This document shows, in pieces, positions 27,877-34,871 of a stretch of DNA of 64,000 nucleotides. This stretch comes from Gemmatimonas sp. (GTDB lineage: Bacteria > Gemmatimonadota > Gemmatimonadetes > Gemmatimonadales > Gemmatimonadaceae). Location of the stretch: positions 110,786-174,785 of the forward strand of contig NZ_JAJTHI010000020.1 in the NCBI RefSeq assembly GCF_021298855.1, in the 5' to 3' direction. The first letter of the stretch is position 1. Each line of letters opens with the position of its first letter. The notes below the pieces were generated by a model. The model was not told where the DNA came from, did no database searches, and saw nothing but the letters and a program-made list of their open reading frames with translations. A program made the position numbers and the translations under genes.

Positions 27877-29016
27877 TCATGCCGATTCCCGCAGCGCCGG
27901 GCGACGCGCGAGCGCGCCAACCTGCGCCGCGATGACGGAGGCCAGTTCGTTGAGCGGGACGACCGCGTCGGCGCCGCTGGCCCGCAGTGCCGCTTCCGGC
28001 ATCCCCGGCACCACGGAGGTGACGCGGTCCTGCACGACCACGCGCCCGCCTGCGGCGCGAATGGCCCGCGCCCCTTCGGCAGCGTCGCACCCCATCCCGG
28101 TGAGCACCACGGCGACCGTCTGGGAGCCGTACACCTGGGCGACCGACACGAACAGGGGATCGGCGGCGGGGCGTACTCCCCATTGCGCCGGATCGTCACC
28201 CAGCCGCAGGTGCGGCACTTCGCGTGGCCCCTGCAGCCGCACGTGCCGCCCGCCCGGCGCGATGTAGGCGTGCCCGGCCCGCAGCGGTTCGCTGTCACCG
28301 GCCTCGTGTACCGTGAGCGCCGACGCGGCGTCGAGCCGCCTGGCCAGGCTGGCGGTAAAGCCCGGCGGCATGTGCTGCACCACGAGCACCGCCGTGTCGG
28401 GCCACGCAGGCAAGGCCGGGAGCAGCTGCGAGAGCGCTGCCGGTCCCCCGGTCGAGGCCGCGATGCACACCACCCGCGAGGGCGCACCGGCCAGCGGCAC
28501 CTGCCGTGGGACCGCGCGCGGCGGTACGGGCAGCTGCCCCGCCGTCAGCACCGGGTGCGCGGCCACCTGCACCTCAACGCTGGCGCGCAGCGCCTGCAGG
28601 AGATGATCGCGTACCGTGTCGAGATCGAGGCTGATGGCCCCCGACGGTTTGCGCACGAAATCCACGGCCCCCCGTTCGAGGGCGCGCAGCGTGGCGTCGG
28701 CGCCGCCGTCGGTGCCGCCGGCACTCAGCATCACCACCGGGCGTGGATGATCGCGCATGATGAACTCGAGCGCCGCGAGGCCGTTCAAGGCCGGCATGTC
28801 GACGTCGAGCGTGACGATATCCGGGTCGAGCGCCGCGACCTGCCGTACGGCATCCCGGCCGTCCCGGGCCGTGCCGACCACGGTGAACTCGCCTGTGGAC
28901 TCCACCACTTCACTCACGAGCTTCCGCATGAAGGCGCTGTCGTCGACGACGAGCACGCGCGTCGGACGCGTGCCCCGCGGGCCCGCGGGGCCGACCGGCT
29001 GGTCAGAGCTCGACAT
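27877..29016 (-). CDS. cheB: Chemotaxis protein-glutamate methylesterase/deamidase CheB
   Basis: The 379-residue protein has an N-terminal receiver domain (VLVVDDSAFM with Asp25/Asp26, phosphoacceptor Asp71, Lys123) and a C-terminal esterase domain with the Ser188/His215/Asp311 triad (AASTGGP, VVQHMPPGF, GMGCDAAEG). CheB demethylates or deamidates chemoreceptors when phosphorylated by CheA. It starts at ATG 29016, overlapping cheD by 14 bp. No cheR is present in the window, so the methylation cycle would need a methyltransferase from elsewhere. Confidence 0.95.
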   Translation of the reverse strand: MSSSDQPVGPAGPRGTRPTRVLVVDDSAFMRKLVSEVVESTGEFTVVGTARDGRDAVRQVAALDPDIVTLDVDMPALNGLAALEFIMRDHPRPVVMLSAGGTDGGADATLRALERGAVDFVRKPSGAISLDLDTVRDHLLQALRASVEVQVAAHPVLTAGQLPVPPRAVPRQVPLAGAPSRVVCIAASTGGPAALSQLLPALPAWPDTAVLVVQHMPPGFTASLARRLDAASALTVHEAGDSEPLRAGHAYIAPGGRHVRLQGPREVPHLRLGDDPAQWGVRPAADPLFVSVAQVYGSQTVAVVLTGMGCDAAEGARAIRAAGGRVVVQDRVTSVVPGMPEAALRASGADAVVPLNELASVIAAQVGALARRPALRESA

Positions 29017-29494
29017 CGTCGCCCCGCACGCTGCGCACGACGATGCGGCCGGTGGCCACGTCGAAGGTCAGCGAACGCCCCATGGCGCCCCCCACTGCCT
29101 CCCCCACGATGGGCACGTCGTGCGCGGCGCACGCCTGGCGCGCCGCCTTCACGTTGCGCACGCCGAGTCCCATGGCCCCGGCCGGGAGGAGCGGGCCGAA
29201 CATGGAGGCACCACCAATGAGCCGCGCCTTGATCTCGCCGCGCGCACCGCAGGCACGCATGCGCTCCAGCATGGCCGGCACGGCCGTGGACGGAAACTTG
29301 CCGGGTCGCGGGGGACGGGATGACAGGGCCGCGTGCGGCAGGAGCACATGCGCCAGCGCGCCCACCCGGTCGGTGGCGTCGTACAGGGCCACGGCGACGC
29401 AGCTGCCCAGGCCGGTGGTGACGAGCGTGAGCTCGCCCTGCCCCACCTCGATGTCGGCGATGCCAACCACGACGGGCGCCGCGAGCACGTTCAT
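29003..29494 (-). CDS. cheD: Chemoreceptor glutamine deamidase CheD
   Basis: The 163-residue product carries the CheD signatures: TTGLGSCVAVALYD with catalytic Cys32 and the HVLLP motif with His49, then KARLIGGASMF and GRSLTFDVATGRIVVR. CheD deamidates receptor Gln residues and, in Bacillus-type systems, binds CheC and stimulates its CheY-P phosphatase activity. A cheC gene is present in the same operon. The ATG at 29494 overlaps the stop of the DUF4388/TPR gene (ATGA); longer upstream frames are shadows. Confidence 0.94.
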   Translation of the reverse strand: MNVLAAPVVVGIADIEVGQGELTLVTTGLGSCVAVALYDATDRVGALAHVLLPHAALSSRPPRPGKFPSTAVPAMLERMRACGARGEIKARLIGGASMFGPLLPAGAMGLGVRNVKAARQACAAHDVPIVGEAVGGAMGRSLTFDVATGRIVVRSVRGDDVEL

Positions 29495-31191
29495 GCGTCC
29501 GCTCCGTGCGCGGCCAGCACCGCCTCGTTCACGACGGACGGCGTGGCGGACGGCTCGGGGAAGACCTGGTCGGCCGCCGGCAGCATGGCTGCCAGATTGG
29601 CCATGACGATCCGATTGCCGGGCTCGAGCGCCAGCGCCTGCTCCCACGCCAGACGGGCGTCGTCGAGCGCCCCTCGCCGGTAGTGAATGTTCCCCAGCTT
29701 GAGGTACACATCGGGGCCGTGCAACGGCGCCAGGCGCACCACCCGGACGAACGCGTCGCATGCCTCGTCGTAGCGCTGCGCGCGGTAGAGGTAGTCGCCC
29801 AGGTTCTTGTGCAGGTGCGGACAGTTGGCGTCCTCCAGCAGCGCGTGTTCGAGCGTCCGCGCGGCCAGTTCGTAGCTGCCGCGCCGCTCGTGCACCACCG
29901 CGAGGTTGTTGTGCAGCGGCACGGCGTGCGGGTACACCGCCAGCCCTTCCTCAAGCAGGGCGACCGCCCGGCGACTGTCGCCGGCAAGCGCCGCGGCCAG
30001 ACCGGCGGTGTGGAACCACGCGGCCGAGGGCTGGCGAGCGCCCCACTGGGCTCGCGCGGTCGCCAGCAACACTTCGGCGGCGGCGAGATCGCCGTCACGC
30101 AGCGCCATGTCGGCCCGGGACAGGGCGAGCCGCGGGTCGGGGAGCGACCCGGCACGACGCACCGCCTCGTCGAGGGCGCGCGAGGCGCCGGCGCGGTCAC
30201 CGGTCTGCTCGAGGGCGAAGGCCAGGTTGTGCCACACCGCCGACGGTGCCTCCGGCTCCTGGGCCGCCCGCGCGAACGTGGACGCCGCGTCGGCCCATTC
30301 CCCGCGGCGGGCGTGCACCAGCCCCAGGTGAAAGCGGGAGATGCCATCGGACTCGCGCAGCTCGAGGACGCGGCGAAACTCGCGCGACGCCTCATCGAGC
30401 ATGCCGGTGCGATAGAACGCGATACCGAGGTTGCGATGTTCGGCCACGCGGCTCTCGGGGGGCGGTTGGCGACGGGCCGAGCTGCGCCCCACCCGCTGCG
30501 CATAGCCGGTGGTCACGAGTCCGTACAGCGCCTTGCCCACATCGAACTCACTCAGGCCGGAGCGTTCGATGAGCGCGTGGACGTCGTGCGTTCCGTCGAG
30601 CAGGGCGGCAAGGCGCTCCTGCGCCGGCGAGAGCGACGCCTCGTGCGCGCTGACACGCGAGCGGTCGACCTCGAAGATGAGGTCGAAGGACGGAATCTTC
30701 TTTTCGATCAGCGACCATTCGTCGATGCGGCGCGCCCCTTCCAGCAGCAGGGCGTCGGCACTGATGGAGACGAGGGGCGCCTCAGGCGACGTGTCGTCGT
30801 CGGGCTCGAAGGTGAAGGTGCCCTGCGTCCAGCCAAAGAGGTGGTAGACCACTTCCTCGACCTGCGTCCGGAACAGCTGCCCCAACAGGTCATGATCCAC
30901 CAGCTCGGTGGCGAGCAGCGCCTTGGCCAGATCGCGGTCGTCCTGCACCTGCCGCTGGGCGGCGAGCCGCGCGAGTTCGTCGGGGGCAACGGCACCGAGG
31001 CGCACGAGCCGATCACCCAGGCGGTCGCGCCGATTGACGATGGAGGCGTACACCACGCGCCCGTCGGCGAAGTGGACGGTGCCGAAGCTCCCATCGCGCG
31101 CGATGCTGAGGCACCCCGTCTTCTGCCCCAGGGAGAGGAGCTGGAGGACGTCGGCGAGACTGGCCTCGCTCAGGTTGCCGTGAATGGCCAT
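29491..31191 (-). CDS. DUF4388 (PATAN-like) protein with C-terminal TPR repeats
   Basis: The 566-residue protein begins with a DUF4388 domain (about 1-110: LSEASLADVLQLLSLGQKTG, then HFADGRVVYASI). A winged-helix-like segment follows (about 200-245, LLDGTHDVHALIERSGLS). At least seven TPR-like units run from about 260 to 540. DUF4388 proteins are often found with MglA-type GTPases and two-component signalling. The ATG overlaps the stop of the tandem ATPase gene by one base (TAATG). It shares its domain order, apart from the longer TPR array, with the DUF4388 protein at 33715-34863. Confidence 0.85.
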   Translation of the reverse strand: MAIHGNLSEASLADVLQLLSLGQKTGCLSIARDGSFGTVHFADGRVVYASIVNRRDRLGDRLVRLGAVAPDELARLAAQRQVQDDRDLAKALLATELVDHDLLGQLFRTQVEEVVYHLFGWTQGTFTFEPDDDTSPEAPLVSISADALLLEGARRIDEWSLIEKKIPSFDLIFEVDRSRVSAHEASLSPAQERLAALLDGTHDVHALIERSGLSEFDVGKALYGLVTTGYAQRVGRSSARRQPPPESRVAEHRNLGIAFYRTGMLDEASREFRRVLELRESDGISRFHLGLVHARRGEWADAASTFARAAQEPEAPSAVWHNLAFALEQTGDRAGASRALDEAVRRAGSLPDPRLALSRADMALRDGDLAAAEVLLATARAQWGARQPSAAWFHTAGLAAALAGDSRRAVALLEEGLAVYPHAVPLHNNLAVVHERRGSYELAARTLEHALLEDANCPHLHKNLGDYLYRAQRYDEACDAFVRVVRLAPLHGPDVYLKLGNIHYRRGALDDARLAWEQALALEPGNRIVMANLAAMLPAADQVFPEPSATPSVVNEAVLAAHGADA

Positions 31192-32930
31192 TACCGGTAC
31201 TCCTCGATGAGGCGACCGCCGAGCTCCGGCCAGCGCCACATGGTCTTCTCCCCGTCTTCGAAGAACCGGTCGCGCTCTCCGGGTTCGAGGCCGGCCAACT
31301 GGTCGAGGCGCAGTCGCTCGCGCGCCGCGAGCAGGACCACGAGCCCGCCTTCGAAGCGCGATCGCAGCCGGTCCGCCAGCCCGAGCATCTCCTTGGGCGG
31401 GCGGGAGCTGGTGAGCACGACCTGCCCCCCGCGGCCCACCAGCAGGTTGAAGAGGTGGAACAGCTCGTCCTGCGTGCGCTCCTTCCCTTCCAGCTCCTGC
31501 ACGTCGTCGAGAATGAGGACATCGGCGTGCCGGTAGCGCACCCGCCAACGCTCCACGCCGCCCTCCTGCATCGCGGCGATGTATTCCTCGACGAACTGCC
31601 GCGCCGGCAGGCACGCTACCTGTTTGCCCGGCCACCGGGCCTTCACCGCGTTGCCAATGGCGTGCGCGCAGTGCGTCTTGCCGCTGCCGGCGGGCCCGTG
31701 CAGGAACAGCGGATTGTAGCCGGCGCCCGGCGCGTCGATGACCGCATCGATGGCGCGCACGGCCAGCTGGTTTTCGGCTCCCACCTGAATGGCGGCCCGG
31801 GTGAAACCCGGTGAGGGCGGCGGCAGCGGCAACGCGGCGGCAATGGTGTGCTGCAGCAGCTGCTCGGCGGCCGGAATGGCCTCCACGTTGCGAAAGGCGC
31901 CATGACCACGCAACCCCGGCGCGATGGCGACCGCCTGCACCTCGAGGCCACGCAGATGATCGACGGCGGCGGCATAGGCGCGCAGCAACCCCTCGGCATC
32001 AATGGGCTGGGGCGCCTGCAACGCCCGCTCGAGGACCCCCACGTTCCAGCCGTCGGCGCGATAGGTGCCGATGGCCTCGCCAATGCGCACGCGCCAGGGT
32101 TCGACACGCGTTTCCACTTCCATCAGCACATCGGCCAGGAAGCCCTCATAGTCCGCGCCGCTGGGAATGATGGCCCGAATGCGCTCGGGGGTGGACGGGG
32201 CGGTGGGTGCCGCATGCACGCCAAGCACGGCGCGCACTTCGTCGGAGGCGACCGGTCGGCCATCCAGCTGCTGGTAGGCCGTGAGCTTGTTGAGCGCTCC
32301 CTTGAGCTCCCGCACGTTGCCGAACGGGAGGCGCGCCACCTCGTCGAGCACCCCATCGGCGAAGGAGAGGGAGCGGTCTGCCACGACATTGCGAAGAATG
32401 GCGAGACGCATTTCGAAGTCGGGCGCCCCCACATCCACCACGAGCCCGCCCGACAGCCGCGAGAGGAGGCGCTGGTCGACATCGGGGATCTCCGATGGCT
32501 GGCGATCGCTCGTGAGGACCAGCTGCTGGCCACCGCCGAGCAGCACGTTGAGCAGCCGCCGCAGTTCACTCTGCGTCTCCTGCTGACCGGTCAGGAACTG
32601 CACATCATCGAGGATGAGCAGATCCGTCTGCGCGAATGGCTCGAGCAACAGCTGCGGCTGTCCCGATGCCACGGCGCGGTGCAGCAGTTCGGCGACTTCT
32701 TCACCCGACGAGCAGCGCACACGGAGCGCCGGTTGCACCTCGCGGACACGATGGGCGATGGCCGCGACGAGATGCGTCTTGCCAAGCCCCGACCCCCCGT
32801 AGATGAAGAGCGGGTTGTAGGCCTGCCCGGGGGCGTCCGCCACCGCGCGAGCCGCCGAGACAGCCAACCGGTTCGAGGCGCCCACCACATATGTGTCGAA
32901 TCGCAGGGAGCGATCCATGCTGCTGGTCAC
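31191..32930 (-). CDS. Tandem DnaA-type AAA+ ATPase without the DnaA DNA-binding domain
   Basis: The 579-residue product contains two DnaA-like AAA+ modules. Module 1 (about 10-235) starts like DnaA domain III (FDTYVVGASNRLAV). It has Walker A GGSGLGKT at 45-52, Walker B LLILDD at 104-109, sensor 1 VLTSD at 138-142, an arginine-finger-like RLLSR at 154-158 and sensor 2 around Arg207. A helical linker follows (about 250-375). Module 2 (about 376-540) has Walker A GPAGSGKT at 412-419, Walker B VLILDD at 471-476, sensor 1 LTSS and a box VII-like RLRSR at 521-525, but ends without a clear lid. There is no domain IV helix-turn-helix, so it is not the replication initiator. It starts at a GTG overlapping the mglA stop (GTGA) with GGAG 7 nt upstream; an ATG four codons in is an alternative. 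Both modules look ATP-competent. The function is unknown; it may remodel or position a complex under MglA/Che control. Confidence 0.9.
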   Translation of the reverse strand: MTSSMDRSLRFDTYVVGASNRLAVSAARAVADAPGQAYNPLFIYGGSGLGKTHLVAAIAHRVREVQPALRVRCSSGEEVAELLHRAVASGQPQLLLEPFAQTDLLILDDVQFLTGQQETQSELRRLLNVLLGGGQQLVLTSDRQPSEIPDVDQRLLSRLSGGLVVDVGAPDFEMRLAILRNVVADRSLSFADGVLDEVARLPFGNVRELKGALNKLTAYQQLDGRPVASDEVRAVLGVHAAPTAPSTPERIRAIIPSGADYEGFLADVLMEVETRVEPWRVRIGEAIGTYRADGWNVGVLERALQAPQPIDAEGLLRAYAAAVDHLRGLEVQAVAIAPGLRGHGAFRNVEAIPAAEQLLQHTIAAALPLPPPSPGFTRAAIQVGAENQLAVRAIDAVIDAPGAGYNPLFLHGPAGSGKTHCAHAIGNAVKARWPGKQVACLPARQFVEEYIAAMQEGGVERWRVRYRHADVLILDDVQELEGKERTQDELFHLFNLLVGRGGQVVLTSSRPPKEMLGLADRLRSRFEGGLVVLLAARERLRLDQLAGLEPGERDRFFEDGEKTMWRWPELGGRLIEEYR

Positions 32931-33631
32931 GCGGCGACTCCGGCGCCAGTGAGGACCCCCTGCACCATCGGGGCTTCCAGTGCGGGCGCATACACCGGTG
33001 TGCGGAAGGCCGCGTTGGCCCGCTGACCGGCCGCGGTCCCGTCTTCCGCGCCCAGCCGCCGCAACACGGTGCGCCCCAGCGCCCGCAGCGTGTCGAACAC
33101 CCCCACGCCGTTCAGCGCATCGGCCGCGTATTCGGGGACGGCGCGGAAGTTGATCGCCGCCGACAGCTCGGCCACACTGGTCGCGAGCGACGGCGGCAGG
33201 TCCTGCTTGTTGTACTGGAGCACGATGGGCAGCGCCCGGGCGTCCACGCCGTGTTCGGCCAGGTTCGCGTGCATGTCCTGCAGGCTTTCGATGTTGTCGT
33301 CCCACCGGTGCCGCTGACTGTCGGCCACGAACGCGACGCCGTCGGCGCCCTGCAGTACCAGCTGCCGGATGGCCTTGTAGTACGGCTGACCGGGCACGGT
33401 ATACAACTGGAAGCGCACCTTGTACGCGCCCACGGTACCGAGGTCTACCGGCAGATAATCGAAGAAGAGGGTGCGATCACGACGCGTGGCGAGCGACGTG
33501 AGCGATCCCACCTGCCCGCTCGGCAGCGCCGAATGCAGGTAGGTGAGATTCGTCGTCTTTCCCGACCGACCGGGGCCGTAATAGACCAGCTTGCAGGTGA
33601 TCAGCCGCGTGGCGTGATCGACAATGGGCAT
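32927..33631 (-). CDS. mglA: MglA-type Ras-like GTPase
   Basis: The 234-residue protein has the P-loop GPGRSGKT at 19-26, the MglA hallmarks TLFFDYLPVDLG and the VPGQ version of switch 2 (YTVPGQPYY), and the NKQD base-specificity motif. MglA switches front-back polarity in gliding and type IV pilus systems of Myxococcus and others. An extension of about 35-40 residues follows the GTPase fold and is Ala-rich. No MglB/roadblock activator is adjacent. It precedes the tandem DnaA-like ATPase with a GTGA overlap and follows a DUF4388 gene after an 83-bp gap. Confidence 0.93.
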   Translation of the reverse strand: MPIVDHATRLITCKLVYYGPGRSGKTTNLTYLHSALPSGQVGSLTSLATRRDRTLFFDYLPVDLGTVGAYKVRFQLYTVPGQPYYKAIRQLVLQGADGVAFVADSQRHRWDDNIESLQDMHANLAEHGVDARALPIVLQYNKQDLPPSLATSVAELSAAINFRAVPEYAADALNGVGVFDTLRALGRTVLRRLGAEDGTAAGQRANAAFRTPVYAPALEAPMVQGVLTGAGVAA

Positions 33632-33714
33632 GTGCCCGCTCCTCTTCGTCGCCGCACGCCGGTGCAGGCACCGGCGCGTCCTCTCCGTGGACGGTGCGCC
33701 ATCGCCCCCGTACC

Positions 33715-34863
33715 CTACGGGTGCAACAACGCGTGCAATCGAGCGGCCAGCCCGATGGCCTCACGCACCTGATCGGCGTTGGGCGGCGGTTCCGGCGACT
33801 GCAGGGCGGCATTCCAGTGCGCCATCGCCCCACGCAAATCCCCGGCGCGTGCCAGCGCATCTCCCTGCTGGCACAGCGCACGGCCGATCTGCCCGTCGGT
33901 AGGCACCGGAGCGCCGTCCGGCGGCTGCTCTTGCGGGAAGGACGGTTCAACGGGCGCTGGCGCAACCGCCACCGACGTCATGCCGCCGGCCCGCCTCGGG
34001 GCAGCGGCCAGCGGCAGCCCTTCGGAACTGAGTACGCCATGTGCCACCGGGTCGAAGAGCGAGTCTTCGTCCGGTTCCGCGGGCCCCACGGTGGCCATGT
34101 AGGAGCCCGATGGTACCCAGAGTTCCGCGGTCACCGGCACGGGAGTCGGCACCGCCGCGGTGGAGGCCGGCGGCGAGGAGACGAGCGGGGGGGAGGGCTG
34201 CTCGGCGGTGGTGGGGATACTCGCCATCGCCGGCGGCGTGGGATTGCGCCGCGGCGCCGTCTGACCTTCGCGCAGCGTGAGCAGCCCGGCCCCCAGCAGG
34301 TCGTGCACGAGGAGGGCCACATCCGTGACGTCCCGCTGCATGACGGCGGCCAGCGACATGAGGTCGCGCTGCCCATCGACGCGCGTGAGGATGTCCCATT
34401 GGGGCGGCGTCAGGCGCAGCAACGGCAGCTGCTGCGGTTCCACCTCGACGAATGCCGGAATGACGCGCGCATGCGGCACCCGGGCCTCGATGTGCTGCCA
34501 CACCTCGGCGCGCATGGCGGCTTCCATGAGCAGCGGCTCCACCGTGAGGCGGACCGCGCTGGCGTGCGCTGGCCGTTGGGCGGGCGCGAAGCGGAAGGTG
34601 CCGTCGCGCCAGAGCAGCACGTCCTGCACGGCCGCTTCCATGGCCGCGCGATCGCTCTCCCGGCGCCGCGGCGCGGCCAGCTCGTGCACGCGGTCGGCTC
34701 CCACCACCTCGGCGTCCACGATCGCACCGGCCTCGAAGGCCAACTGCGCGCGGCGCCCCTGCAGCGGTGCGTCACAATGCAGCACACCGGTCTTTCGCCC
34801 CAGGGCCAGCAGTTGCAGGACCTCGGTCAGTGCCAGATCGCGGAGTCGTCCTTCGAGCGCCAT
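33715..34863 (-). CDS. DUF4388 (PATAN-like) signalling protein
   Basis: The 382-residue protein opens with DUF4388 (about 1-130, RDLALTEVLQLLALGRKTG and FEAGAIVDAEVVGAD). A winged-helix-like module lies at about 160-210 (WDILTRVDGQRDLMSLAAVM), followed by a Pro-rich disordered stretch (about 215-320). A short C-terminal TPR-like hairpin is GDALARAGDLRGAMAHWNAAL. It likely acts as a protein-protein adaptor. It lies 8 bp after the giant TPR gene and upstream of mglA. Confidence 0.82.
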   Translation of the reverse strand: MALEGRLRDLALTEVLQLLALGRKTGVLHCDAPLQGRRAQLAFEAGAIVDAEVVGADRVHELAAPRRRESDRAAMEAAVQDVLLWRDGTFRFAPAQRPAHASAVRLTVEPLLMEAAMRAEVWQHIEARVPHARVIPAFVEVEPQQLPLLRLTPPQWDILTRVDGQRDLMSLAAVMQRDVTDVALLVHDLLGAGLLTLREGQTAPRRNPTPPAMASIPTTAEQPSPPLVSSPPASTAAVPTPVPVTAELWVPSGSYMATVGPAEPDEDSLFDPVAHGVLSSEGLPLAAAPRRAGGMTSVAVAPAPVEPSFPQEQPPDGAPVPTDGQIGRALCQQGDALARAGDLRGAMAHWNAALQSPEPPPNADQVREAIGLAARLHALLHP

Positions 34864-34871
34864 ATGTCGCC

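Noticed and set aside
31191..32930. Calling the tandem ATPase the replication initiator DnaA
   Set aside because: It lacks the DNA-binding domain IV and has two ATPase modules; replication DnaA has one module and an HTH.
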